In this document: positions 33,554 to 45,114 of the stretch, in pieces
Numbering within the stretch: position 1 is the stretch's first letter
How the letters are laid out: every line of letters starts with the position of its first letter
Source of the DNA: Neurospora tetraspora
Taxonomy: Eukaryota; Ascomycota; Sordariomycetes; Sordariales; Sordariaceae
Assembly: GCF_033439725.1 (NCBI RefSeq)
Contig: NW_026944388.1
Coordinates: forward strand, 744,001 to 808,000
Length of the DNA stretch: 64,000 nt
Reading direction: 5' to 3'
Made by a program: the position numbers and the translations under genes
Notes under the pieces: model-generated
Seen by the model: the letters and a program-made list of their open reading frames with translations, nothing else
The model's database searches: none
Told to the model about the DNA's origin: nothing

Positions 33554-34826
33554 ATGGGTTGCGGAATGAGTACAGAGGACAAAGAGGGCAAGGCCCGGAA
33601 CGAGGAGATTGAGAACCAGCTCAAGAGGGATCGCCTGCAACAACGCAATGAGATCAAGATGCTTCTTCTGGGTATGTCTTGTTCCCGACAAGCCAATTGC
33701 TGGCGCATCCCTGATCCGGACCCTTCGGTCACCAATCAAATCTCGCGGAAGCTGACAATATGTTGCAGGTGCTGGTGAATCCGGAAAGTCGACCATCTTG
33801 AAGCAGATGAAGCTTATCCACGAAGGAGGTTACTCGCGCGACGAGCGCGAGTCGTTCAAGGAAATCATCTTCAGCAACACTGTGCAGTCCATGCGCGTCA
33901 TCCTCGAGGCCATGGAGTCCCTAGAGTTGCCACTCGCCGACCAGCGCGTCGAGTACCACGTCCAGACCATCTTCATGCAGCCCGCTCAAATAGAAGGCGA
34001 CGTGCTGCCTCCTGAGGTTGGCAATGCCATCGAGGCCCTCTGGAGGGACGCTGGCGTCCAGAGCTGCTTTAAGAGGTCAAGGGAATACCAATTGAACGAC
34101 TCGGCAAGATAGTAAGTTCTCGCTTCATGGGGGAGGCTCTGGTCTCCAACCGCTAACATGTTGTCACAGCTACTTCGATAATATCGCTCGTATCGCCGCG
34201 CCGGACTATATGCCCAACGACCAGGACGTTCTGCGATCACGTGTCAAGACAACCGGTATTACGGAAACGACCTTCATTATTGGCGATCTTACGTACCGTA
34301 TGTTCGATGTCGGTGGACAGCGTAGCGAACGCAAGAAGTGGATCCACTGCTTCGAGAACGTCACCACCATTCTCTTCTTGGTCGCCATTTCCGAGTACGA
34401 TCAGTTGCTTTTCGAAGATGAAACCGTCAACCGTATGCAGGAGGCCCTCACGCTGTTCGACTCCATCTGCAACTCCAGGTGGTTCATCAAGACATCCATC
34501 ATCCTCTTCCTAAACAAGATCGATAGGTTCAAGGAGAAGTTGCCTGTCAGCCCGATGAAGAACTACTTCCCCGATTACGAGGGTGGTGATGACTACGCCG
34601 CCGCTTGCGACTATATTCTCAACCGCTTCGTCAGTTTGAACCAGCACGAGACCAAGCAGATCTACACGCATTTCACCTGCGCGACGGATACCACACAAAT
34701 TCGCTTCGTCATGGCTGCGGTCAATGGTAAGTTTTCTTCCTCCGAAACTTCGCCTGGACAAGAAACTAACGGACAACTACAGATATCATTATCCAGGAGA
34801 ACCTGCGTCTCTGCGGTTTGATCTGA
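33554..34826 (+). CDS. gna-1: Heterotrimeric G-protein alpha subunit, group I (GNA-1)
   Basis: Four exons: 33554-33671, 33769-34111, 34170-34726 and 34783-34826; 353 aa, exactly the expected length. MGCGMS at the N-terminus gives Gly2 for myristoylation and Cys3 for palmitoylation. Nucleotide-binding motifs are complete: GAGESGKST (formed across intron 1), the switch I RVKTTG with its Arg and Thr, [12 protein letters not shown] with the catalytic Gln, FLNKID and TCATDT. The C-terminal CGLI carries the Cys that is the pertussis-toxin site in Gi-like subunits. At the plasma membrane it links GPCRs to adenylyl cyclase and other effectors; in Neurospora gna-1 is known to be needed for normal growth, stress responses and female fertility. 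Confidence 0.97.
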
Positions 34827-37323
34827 GCCTTGATCACAGTCTTTCTAATTTTTCATTAGTTAATGGGGCTATGAGGTCGGGCAAGCGGTTGACGCCGATC
34901 GGTGCTTCGAGTATTGCCGCCCAACCGTTACCACTGGCTCCATGCCCACAGTTTCTGCCTCCAGATAATGATCTAGCGGAGGCGGCGTGGGCTCTCGAGA
35001 GGATATGAGCTCTACATACAACCTCGGGGGCGTCCCTGGAGAAATTGCATTTGAGAAGCATCATCAAGAGGGGGGCTAACTATTTTGTTTAATCATGATT
35101 CCCCATCGACCTTGGAGTCTTTGCTCTCTATCGGTGTTCTGTACGATTTCTTTTCCCCCCATCTTTTTTCTATCCCCTCCTATCCGGGCGCTTTTCACCC
35201 TGCTCTTTCACCCCAGGGACACCGCGGCTGCTATGGAAAAGCAAAAACCCCTCTCAACAAAAGAAATGGATGATTTTGGCGTGCGTGCTTTTTTCAATCA
35301 ATCATATTTCGGGTGTTCTTTCATGAGCGGTGTGGGGGAAAGTAGTGGGATTCAAGCCCACGGGTTCTGGGGAGAGGATGTTGGAACCAAGCAGGTCGCT
35401 ACCAATCGGAAGGAGGGTAGAGAAGGGAAGGACAAAGAAAGAGGAGGGGTTACCAAAACCACGACGGACGAAGAGATGAGCGACGCCCGTTTCGTTCCGC
35501 CATTTTCCCCTCTGGCTGAAAGAGGGCAAAGGGAAACCAAAGGGTGGGAAACGTTGCGGCGCGCGCGTGTTTGAAGCAAACGATATACCAAGACAAGCAA
35601 GGTCTCTTTTCCTTTTTTACTCTACTTTTTCTGCTTTTCCAAGAAAGTTTATTCGTGTGATGTGTTATCTTTGTTTTGCACGCGGCGTGGGGGAGGGAGC
35701 AATGGCGGTCCGGGTTTCCTATGGACAACGCAACGGTTGGATTTGTCTTGTCTGTCTATACCATACCAATACCGACATTGAAACGCGATTGACTTGAAAG
35801 AAAAATATGATTCTATGATCTACTGATGACCGTGATGCGATGTGATGTGAAACTTGCAAGGCCAACGGCGTAATTTGACCTACCAAAACAAACGTGGTGT
35901 GTCCGAAAAGGGAAACCACAGCAAAAGGTAGCACGACATACGGGAAGGAAACTGAAATGTCCAAATGGAATAGGGTAATATAATCGCCACGAGGGAACGA
36001 GGAAACGAGGGAAGGGAAGGAGGAATCCTTTTGTGTTACCAATAAAAGTCATGCATTTTCTCGGGTAGCAAACATGACAGGAAGCACCCGACGCTAGCTA
36101 GAGGTAGGAAAAGATCTGACAGACTAATAAGAATAGGATCACTTGGGCTTGTACACACCACATACCTAAGATGGCGTTTCTCGGAACAGGTAAGATTACT
36201 ATTCAAGTTTGTGGTGATCTTCCGAACGGGAATGTCGAATTTGGTAAGCAGTTCGTCAGACTTCTTTCCTCACCTCCGGCGGGAAAATTGGCCATGTCTT
36301 GTCATGGTCCTCTTGACTCAAGTACCGCAGAGTAAATCATCTTGGAAATAAATCTTTAAGAGATCCAGCGTGGAGAACAGCCAGATAGCTGACCGACCTC
36401 CTGCCACCGGATCTAACTTGTGCTGCTGTCGCCGATGTTGTGCTTAATCTACCTAGGATGACTTAAGAGCTGCACATCGTGTTCATATGATAGATAGCCC
36501 CTTAACTTGCCGAATTATGAAACGTTACTAGAGGTAGTAATAGCCACATTGCTTAGTTTCGAAGCAGAGGGTTCAGTATCTGGGCAAATCTGGCTCGTCG
36601 TACCTTCCACACCATGGATCTTCTTCCCTAGGTAGGTAGGTATGGAACATAGTCATGAGTTCCCTCTCGGGAGTTGAGACGACCGCTGCTATGCGTGGAT
36701 CTCTCCTTCTCCTACCGCCGCCCTCTCCTAGCTTATCCGGCCAGAAGAGCCGAGATCTGGAAATCTGATACTGCCCTCCGCGGCTGCCCATAGACATGGT
36801 TCACAGTCTATCCATACGCACCTACTCTTGTTTCTCTTGGTGAGCAGTGACACGATTTACATACCTCAACCTCAGACAAAGGAAGGAAGGATGATGATGG
36901 CATTGTCAATAGTAACTCTCCTACAGTGAGTGGCATTTAAGCATGGCCTACAAACTTCCGCCGCCGCTAGAACATTGACCTATGTTGTCGTTGAAGAAGA
37001 CGCTTCAATCTACCGTATATTCCTAAAGAAAACTCCGTCAGTCATGTATGACACTCTTTCGCCCCTAAAGACCAGTCAGCCAGTCAGTCAGTCAGTTTTC
37101 ATGAAGCATTTTTACTAGACGTATCTCCCTCCTCTATCCTACACCGTCCTGGATTCATCCTGAGTTTTTCTCGCGCCACTCCTCCTCGCCGGAAACCAGA
37201 TATCATTCATCGGAAATATCAGTCACACCTATCGTATCGAGTAGCAACCGCCCGGAGAAGGGCTTACACCCGTTTTAATTGAGGACAGTTCATCAACGAA
37301 CTTGAACACTTGTGGACCGATAA
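34827..37323. other. Gene-free region downstream of gna-1
   Basis: 2.5 kb. The first part is likely gna-1 3' UTR. Open frames at 35.1-36.0 kb on both strands are low-complexity and none is convincing. CAGTCAGT units occur near 37074-37094. The last few hundred bases are presumably the upstream region of the membrane-protein gene. Confidence 0.45.
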
Positions 37324-38850
37324 ATGGTTATGTTACCCGCTCGACCTACCAGTACTTGTCCTCTTGAACCGACGAGAACACCCTCGTCGGAGAAGGAGAA
37401 GGACTACAGCAAGACCACAATGGACCATAACCATCATCATATTGAGCTTCTTCACTTCTTCCCTGGTCAGAACCTCCACTACCAACGCCATCCACCCTCA
37501 TTACGGGCACCACCGGCTTTCGAACAAGACCGAGACCCAAAACCAACCGATACCCTCCGGGTTCTTCGTCGAGTGATGGACACCGCTACCACCGTCACTA
37601 TCCCCCCGGTTACCGGCAATCATTTACAAGTAACACCACCAGCTTCAACTACCTTTTCAACAACCAGCTCTTCAACAACCACCAACCCTAGTACCTTCGT
37701 CGATATTACCACCACCGCGGCCACCCCAGTCCTAACCACTGCCACTACCGCCCCCAAAATCAACACCAACACCAACACCAACACCAACACCAACACCAAC
37801 ACCAACACCAACACCAACCACCCCTCCCAACCCTCCCAATCCTCCTCCGCCCACACCACCACCACCGCCGCCTCCCGCCACGAAATCATCCTCCTAGCCC
37901 TCGGCATCTTCATCCTAGTCGCCCAACTAGCACTAATCATCTGGGTCGGCGTGCGTCGACGGCGGTTTTCTTCTTCGGGTTCCGGAACTTCGGGTTCGGG
38001 TGCTTGTGCGTATCATCATCAGTGGCATAGGGAGAATTGTCCTAGGGAGTTGAATGGGTTGCAACTCGATGGACGGGGAAGCGGTGGAATGGGGCATGGG
38101 CATGGGCATGAGAATGGGGGGGAGTGTTTGTGGAAGGAGGCTTTTGGGAGTGTGGGGGAGAGTCCGACGAGTCCGGGGGGTTGGAGGGGTGAGAGGAGTT
38201 TGGGGTTGAGGGTTGGGGAGGGGGTGGAGGGGGTGGAGGGGGTGGAAGGGGAAGTGGAAGGGGAAGTGGAAGGGTCTGGTTCCGGGACTGGGACTGGATC
38301 GGGGTTTGATGAAGATTTGGGTGAGAATGAGAATGCGGGTGAAGGTGTTGGTGAGGGTGTACGCAGCCGGGGCAACTCTGTTGTTATCGCTGGTGCGCAC
38401 GAGTTTGTTGAAAGGGTGAGGAAGAGGAGTAATAGCTTGGGCACGTTTCTCAAGGGGATAGGGGCAGGGAAAGGACAGCATGTCCAAGTGATACCTGAAG
38501 AGCAAAAGGCAGTGACGAGAAAGAGAAGCAACACTTTCACAATGGGGTTGGCCAGAAGAATCAGCGGTGGTGGTGAGACTGGCCTCAGAGAACGCAAGGG
38601 GTCTGCTGCCACTGCCACTGCCACGACCACTGCCAGGGAAGGAGATGTTGAGATGGGCGTTGGAAGGACAAGTGGGCTGAGTACAGATTTTGGAGGGAAA
38701 TTTGATGGAACTGAGGAGCAAGATGGTGGTGGTGGTAGTGAGAGGAGGCGTGGATCCTGGGTGCAAGTTCTCGGGAGACATTCTGGGTTGGGAAATCAAC
38801 TTGGGGTGCAGGATCCGGAGAAAGGAGGCTATTGGTATTGGAAATCCTGA
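37324..38850 (+). CDS. Unknown single-pass membrane protein, Ser/Thr-rich with long polar tail
   Basis: Uninterrupted frame of 508 aa from the ATG at 37324; in-frame ATGs at 37420 and 37576 are alternative starts. No family recognised. From about residue 85 it is Thr/Ser-rich (TTVTIPPVTG, TTSSSTTTNPS) with an Asn-Thr dipeptide run, likely O-glycosylated and outside the cell. One hydrophobic segment follows at about 187-210 (IILLALGIFILVAQLALIIW), ended by RRRR on the presumed cytosolic side. The tail is Gly/Glu-rich with Val-Glu-Gly repeats, then basic (KRSNSLG, RKRSNTF), with repeated RSN sites that could be phosphorylated. No cleavable signal is seen in this frame; a hydrophobic stretch lies in the overlapping +2 frame at 37310-37576, so an unseen intron could alter the N-terminus. 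A wall-stress-sensor-like layout is suggestive only. Confidence 0.6.
   Translation: MVMLPARPTSTCPLEPTRTPSSEKEKDYSKTTMDHNHHHIELLHFFPGQNLHYQRHPPSLRAPPAFEQDRDPKPTDTLRVLRRVMDTATTVTIPPVTGNHLQVTPPASTTFSTTSSSTTTNPSTFVDITTTAATPVLTTATTAPKINTNTNTNTNTNTNTNTNTNHPSQPSQSSSAHTTTTAASRHEIILLALGIFILVAQLALIIWVGVRRRRFSSSGSGTSGSGACAYHHQWHRENCPRELNGLQLDGRGSGGMGHGHGHENGGECLWKEAFGSVGESPTSPGGWRGERSLGLRVGEGVEGVEGVEGEVEGEVEGSGSGTGTGSGFDEDLGENENAGEGVGEGVRSRGNSVVIAGAHEFVERVRKRSNSLGTFLKGIGAGKGQHVQVIPEEQKAVTRKRSNTFTMGLARRISGGGETGLRERKGSAATATATTTAREGDVEMGVGRTSGLSTDFGGKFDGTEEQDGGGGSERRRGSWVQVLGRHSGLGNQLGVQDPEKGGYWYWKS
37762..37817. repeat. (AACACC)n coding microsatellite
   Basis: About nine tandem AACACC units encode the Asn-Thr dipeptide run of the membrane protein. 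Length is likely to vary between strains. Confidence 0.85.
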
Positions 38851-39399
38851 GGGATCTTGGAGACAAGGTTGCCGTGGTTGGATACTTGGTATGACTGAAA
38901 ACACGTCGTTGTTCCCGTGTGAACTTCAGTTGTTGGATTTGATTCCTTGTCGAATGTTGATGTGGTTTCAGCCCACTCTCTTGGCTAACTAAGAGACTCT
39001 CAGCAAAGTATAGAGTAAATAGATTGGTCTATTGTTCCTGTCAGTCGCTCGTCACACAAACCAGAACAACCACAGCAATTGCATGTCATCCACGCCCATC
39101 TCTCTTCGGCTCTCTCCTACTCTATGTCGTTGAACGTTTTGGTTGTACACACAAAGGGAATAATCGTAGTCTCTTGCTTGTGGGGGAAATCCGCGGCTCC
39201 GTATCGTTTGTCTGGGTCTTTGGGTCTTGGTCTTTGGCGCATCGTGACTCCTCTAGCATTGTCTTGTCTCTTTCGCTCCCCGAACCTAAGAATGATAAGA
39301 CATCCCTTCTTCCCCATTCGCCGTCTCCTCCAACACCGAGTACTCCGAACCAAGCTTTTTGATCTTCCTCCGATCCTCTTCCTTCTTCCATTGGCCGAC
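38851..39399. other. Convergent intergenic region, no gene seen
   Basis: About 550 bp between the stop codons of the membrane-protein gene and mic10; presumably the two 3' UTRs. Confidence 0.4.
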
Positions 39400-39829
39400 T
39401 TAGGCCTGGGCACGGATCTCCCTGGCGGCCTGCTTCAGGCTGCTGTTGCACTCCTCATACGCGCGGCCGGCACCGAAACCGACGCCGACAAAGGCGGGCC
39501 ACGCCCTCCGCTTGAAGACGAGGACGGAGAAGACGACACCGAAGCCGAGACCGAGGGTGGACTTGATGAGGAGGTTGGAGAGGCAGCGGTCCCACTAGCA
39601 ATTGACACATTTGTTAGCAAGCCGACACAACGCAGATGAAGCTATCCAGACGGGACCCAATGCGGGGCTTTGCGCCCAAGGCTGTGGGAGCCCGAGGTTC
39701 GTGTCCGAGGCCCGGAGCAATTGTGCGATGGGGGAAGCTCACCTTCTCGTTGAGAAGGGCCTCGCTGACGGGGCGCGTAATGGCGCTCGAGGTGGGAGCG
39801 GCCACGGGGGAAGAGGTCGAGTCGGACAT
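39400..39829 (-). CDS. mic10: MICOS subunit Mic10 (MINOS1)
   Basis: Two exons, 39829-39743 and 39594-39400 (phase 0, GTGAGC...CTAG, 148-bp intron); 93 aa. Mic10 is the small inner-membrane protein whose hairpin insertion and oligomerisation bend mitochondrial cristae junctions. Seen here: a Ser/Thr/Ala-rich head, the conserved NEKWDRCLSNLL motif created across the splice junction, a first membrane segment with the glycine motif GLGFGVVF, the positive loop FKRRAW, a second segment with GVGFGAG, and the conserved RAYEEC. Gene structure and motif continuity make the call firm despite the small size. Confidence 0.95.
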
Positions 39830-40555
39830 GGTGATGATGTGTGGGTTTGGGTGGTTTGAAGCTCTGCAGGCAAGGAAGTCAGAAGGAGGCGCGCGAAATC
39901 TAAAGTTGGACGAGGCACAATGGTTGGTTGCAGCTTGTTAGCGAACTATGCTTGGTCTGTTAAGCTAGTAGACCTGAGACACGGCAGCTACAGGTCCTGC
40001 CGATAGCTGTACCTTAGCTATGACATAGCATGGACATAGCATGGACAGAACAGGCCGGCAGCTACCTTGAGCTAAGGCATGATAGGTAGACATATGCTTT
40101 GAGTTGAGATGTCAGACGACATACATACCTAATGTAGATGCGTAGCGAGTGACCTCTGGACGAGGGTGGGGCAGCAGACGAAGAAAGATGAACAAGCGAC
40201 CTTCAACTGTTAGCAGCAGACGTCGATGATGTTATTTTCCCTCGGGAGATGTTCCCAGGCCCGGCGAGCGGACCCCAGCAAGTGCCAATTGGTGCCTTCG
40301 TCCTTTCTTCGGCTGTCTCCGTCGTCACCCGAAGGCGGTGACCAGCTATCCAGTCTTGGCGCAATTGACCTTCTTCACACGGGTGGGTCCCGGCCAGAAT
40401 TGGGACGGCAGAATCTTGGGAAATTTTGGAGATGGCGCTGGGCGGTCAACAGTAACACAGCTACACCTTCCACTAACACTTTGTCAACCATCACTCTTTC
40501 TCTGTTTGTCGCAACATGCATTTTGGCTTTTAAGATACCCAATTTCTACTTCAAA
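39830..40555. promoter_or_regulatory. Divergent intergenic region, mic10 (minus) / urb2 (plus)
   Basis: 726 bp with both start codons pointing outwards. GACATAGCATG is repeated near 40022-40042. No specific factor site supported. Confidence 0.45.
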
Positions 40556-43500
40556 ATGGGTGTAAAGAACAGTGAGGCTCGGGTAAGTTTAGGGGACATT
40601 TCATTAACAGCTTCCACTTCCCACCCTAGCCAAAATAGACCACATGCCACTAACACCATCACCACCACCCACAGACAGGCGAGGTCGCCCTCATCAAGAC
40701 CATCCGCGCACTCGACGACGGTAGCTTCGACACTATCGGCCAAAGACTCGAGACAGTATGGAACACATTATCGAAACACAGGGGAGGTAGCTTCCATGCT
40801 GCCGAGGAAATGCTGCTGCGATGGCTCCTCAAGAACATGTCTGGATCCGCCACCATCAACGACCAAGTCCGACGCTTTCCCCTATCCTGGAACATCATGG
40901 GCGCAGTCTTCGCCTGGATCCCGCTTTTCTCCCTAGCAAAGTCGCTTGCCGATCGACGATTCATTGCTGTCCTGCAACAGACACTCAAGGACATCTCGAC
41001 GCCACAGAGGCAGGCCGCGCAGGGCAAGAAGGGAGACTCAGACGTTGAGATGAAGGACGCCACATCAGATGAGACTACGCAGAAGTCGAGGAAACGAAAA
41101 CGGACGACAGCCGCGAAATTCGATCTTACAAGTCAACAACAAGTCGCAGGATGCCTTCAAACCGCCGAGGCTGTCTTCGAAGCTCTCCGAATCCTTCTAT
41201 CACGATGCGACATCAAGTCAACTGACGGGATGCCAAGTAACCGTATGGGTGCCGAACACATCAAGTCGCTCTTCTCTTCCTCTGCTTCGGATGTTATGCA
41301 GATGCTGGTCCCAGTCCTTTCCATCTGCAACTTTGCCGCGGAAAGTGACGAGCTTGAGTCATCGAAGGAACAAAGCACATGGATGTCCACTTTCTACACC
41401 CTCTGGGACCTCCACCTCCAAGGTCCCGAAGATGCTTCGGCCGTCGCTGTCTCGCTGTCTGGCCTGGGCGGCCATCTCCTCAGCAAATTGACGGCCACAC
41501 CGCGCCACCCATCCCTTATTATCGACACCACCATACAAGAGCAATGGGCTCGGGACCTCCGTCGCTTCCTCACACGAAACATGATCCTCCCTGCACGAGC
41601 GGCTTTCCTGAACAACCGGGCTCAGGATATCATCCAAGTCGCTACCCAGATGTCCTCCGACTTCGCCTCTACCAACTACCCTGTTCTCTTCGACCTTGTC
41701 ACTAGGGCACCGCGTGTGCTAAGCGAAAAGGCGACAAAGAAAGATTATGAGGAATGGATACAGGCTGTCTTTGATGGGATCATGGCAGCTTTGAAGGGTG
41801 CCGACGCCAGCAAGAGCCAACCTGCTGTTGAAGCTGTCCTGGAAATGGCGGCAGACCAGCAGCTCCCTCTATCAGCTGAGAGCTTGCGCTCCGTGTGCAA
41901 GGCATATGGGCTTCAAGGGAACAAGCTCAACTGGAAGCTGCACCTTTCCATTGCCAAGCTTAACCCGGATGTGTTCTTGGTTACGCAAGAAGGACAGGTG
42001 CTTCTTGACCAGGCTCTCGCGCACACTTTCTGCACTAGGGAGAAGGAGGCGGATAAGTTCGACAAGGCGACCGAGTTCCTCATCCACCTAGTCAATGGCC
42101 ATGCTCGGGCTCGTGACCTGCAAGGATTCATCAAGACATGGCTCACCTACCTTGATAAGAACGAGCCGAGCGGGTTCCCTTGGTCAAGTAGTCAACTGGC
42201 GAATGCCGTGGCGAAAACCGCTGAACAGTCTATTACTGTCGGCCAGTTGGTGGATATTCTCAACGGGGTCGATGAGCAAAAGACGAAACAAAAGGGTGTC
42301 AAGATGGTCATTCTTGCGGCTATCGCAAACGGACTCTCCCTGGAAGCATACATAGATGCTGCCAACATGCGCACGTTCGAAATCGTCTCCAAGGAGAAGT
42401 TCGAGAAGAAGGAGAAGTCCGTCATCTCTACCGCTCGGTGGACTGTTGCTGAAAAAGCCATCAGCCGGGCGACGGTAGCAGATGCCAAGTCTGTCTGGGG
42501 AAGCGTTCACTCGGACCTGAAGTCTACGCTCAAGCGTTCAGAAACATATTCCCCAGAGGCTTTCGCTGCCTTCAGGTGTTGTGCGGCCGCTTGGGTGAAG
42601 CTTGTTGATGATGAAGATGCAGCCTCTCTTACTAGCTCGTTTGTTGACAAGCTAGACAAGAAGGATGATACCAAGGGTACCTCCAAGGCCAACGAGAGCT
42701 CTGTTAGCAAGAGCTCCTACACGACTTGGATCCTTGAAGGATGCCCTCACCTGGTCAGCCTTTTGACAAAGAGGCAATCCGTTTTCCCACCAACACTGAT
42801 CAATGCCCTTACTCCTTCTGAAAAGGACGAAAGCCGGACTCTGGATAGCGTTCAGGCTTTGGCCCAGCAGATTCTGGAGAACCAGAACATTGTCGGTAAC
42901 GAGAAGGTTATTGGTGGGTTGGTTGATAAGACCATTACGTTGATCGAGACCCCCAAGGACTCGGAGTCTTTGATCGTGGCGAGAGGCGCGATACAGCTTC
43001 TGCTTGAGGTGCCTATGGAGGCATTGACCAGACAACAGAGAGAATCCGCTATGAAGAGGCTGGTGTCTCAGGCCAAGAAGGTTGTGGACAAGCCTAAGCA
43101 CGTTGATGCTCAGTATTGGTCGCTTGTGCTGAGCTTGATGACCAAGCTTATGTCCAAGCCCACGTTCTACGAGGATATGAAGTTCGATGACCTGGAGACC
43201 ACTGGCAGGTGTATCCGGAAGATCTACAAGAAGTCCGAAGAAAAGGGGTCAACGGAGACAATCCTCCAAGAGCGGGAGTATTACCGTCTCTTGGAGGCGT
43301 TGGCTACGTCAACCATACGGTATGTCAAATCTGAGACGGTCTGTTAGAATAGTGCACTGACATGATTACAGGCAAATGTGTGTTGCCAACCCCGAGGAGC
43401 GTGAAAAGGCTTATATCGCTAATGCCTTGACCGTGCTCAAGTCTGAATGTGAAGAGGCCTACATCGCGCCGCGCCTCGTGTTGCTGCGTGTATTCATCTC

Positions 43501-44869
43501 TGTGGCCAAGGAGAACGAAAAGACCAAGGGTGAAGCAGACTCTCTTGACCTGCTTTCTACGGTCAAGCCCATCATCACGTCCAAGAAGTGGCGTGGAAAG
43601 CGGCTACTGCCCTTGCTGTTGGCTTTGGAAGCCACAAACGTCCTAGAGCCCAAGGCTGTCAAGAAGTTCTCTTCTGCGGTTGATACGCTGCTCAAGGCTA
43701 GCAACTGGCTCCTTGAACATGGCTACCAAGCTGGTTGGGAAGTTCGCACCTTCATCGCTAAGTACTTCAGGGAAGAGCTGGGCGCACCTCTTAAGATTGC
43801 CACCGACGCTCAACCGACAGCCGATGACAGTGAGGAAGAGGGCAATGACACTGAGAAGCCAGGCTCGGTGGCCGGAGCCTTTGAGAAGCTCTCAGTGCTG
43901 GAGTACGTCGATGTGGTAGTCAACAGCGTCGACGAAGACACCAAGCTCGGCTATCTCAAGGAGCTCCTCCTCGTGGAAAGCGAGACCTCTGACGCCAGCA
44001 GTCGTCTCCTTATCGTGGAGAGGCTGATCCAGCACATCAGCGGTACTCGCCCACCTGTTCGCGATGACCCCTCGCAGGGGCAGTTCGACCTAGCCCACGC
44101 CCACACCCTTCTCTGCAGCCGGCTCTCCCACGCAACCGCCTCCCCAGCACAGTTCATCCAGATCGCCAAGATCGTCCACCTCCTCCTCGACAAGAAGGCC
44201 AACTGCATGATACAATGGAACGTCGACTCGACCCTCAGCGCCGTGTCCGCCATTGCCTCCGACGCCTCGTCTACCACCATGCTCACCACCCACCCCAAGA
44301 CCTACGAATCCCTCTGCCACCTCGTCGAGATCGTCATCAAGCGCCACAGAAAGCGTCTAGACGGACACTTCCACATCTTGATTCCCGCCCTGCAATCCCT
44401 CCTCCGCCGACTCATCTCTTCCACCTCCTCCACCTCCACCGCCCCTTCGCTTTTTTCGGAGTCAACAAAGGAACACCACGCCAAGCTTTTGTCGAGGCTC
44501 TTGACACTCATCACCGAACCAACCGTTGCTTCTGTCTCTTCTTCTTCCCGCTCTAACGCCGCCAAGGACCAAGAGCACCACAACCACCAACACCAACAAC
44601 CTCTCGACAGCGAAAAGGACAAAGCCAAGCGCTACGCCGGCCAGCACATGTACCTGGTGCTGATGGCGTACGTGAAGCTGCAGCTGGAGTTTGTGGTCCC
44701 GCTGGTGGTCAGGCAGCAGCTGGAGACGGGCATGTTTAGTATTGTGGACATCACGCCGGCGGAGGGGGAGTTGAGGATCATGAATGATGGGATGGATCCT
44801 AGCGGACGGGTGATTTTCAGGGAGATGTATAAACGGTGGGAGAGGTTTGGGAAGTGGTCGGGTGTGTAA
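40556..44869 (+). CDS. urb2: Nucleolar pre-60S ribosome biogenesis protein Urb2/Npa2
   Basis: Three exons: 40556-40582 (nine codons), 40675-43319 and 43372-44869; 1389 aa. The introns (GTAAGT...CACAG, 92 bp; GTATGT...TACAG, 52 bp) keep frame. The protein is a long alpha-helical repeat scaffold with few sharp motifs. A basic/acidic patch (KKGDSDVEMKD, KSRKRKRTT) near 130-155 may be a nuclear signal. The C-terminal ~250 residues resemble the Urb2/Npa2 domain, with the end block ETGMFSIVDI ... GMDPSGRVIFREMYKRW ... FGKW. In yeast Urb2 works with Urb1/Npa1, Dbp6 and Rsa3 on early 27S pre-rRNA particles in the nucleolus. Larger than yeast Urb2 (about 1170 aa), partly by a Ser/His-rich insert near 1290-1320. 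Tail-to-tail with cdc123, 245 bp apart. Confidence 0.87.
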
Positions 44870-45114
44870 TCAATCGGTTTTGGAAAGGTGTTGTTGGGAT
44901 GGGATGGGATGTTGTATCGTATTGTACTGTATTTTGTGTATATATATGGAAAAGATACCAATTTTTACTGTTTTAAAACCCTACCTCGGAATGCTATTGC
45001 TTTTGGTCGGGTCGCTTGTGATATACCTAAATTGAATGAGATAACTAACGCCTTTATATAGCCTTCAATATCTCATAAACTTAATGTCCACCACGGAAGC
45101 TCTGATACACTCAG

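Noticed and set aside
37310-37576. Plus-strand frame with a signal-peptide-like hydrophobic stretch overlapping the membrane-protein gene
   Set aside because: It starts with TTG and ends at 37576. I could not find an intron joining it convincingly to the main frame, so it is only mentioned as a doubt.
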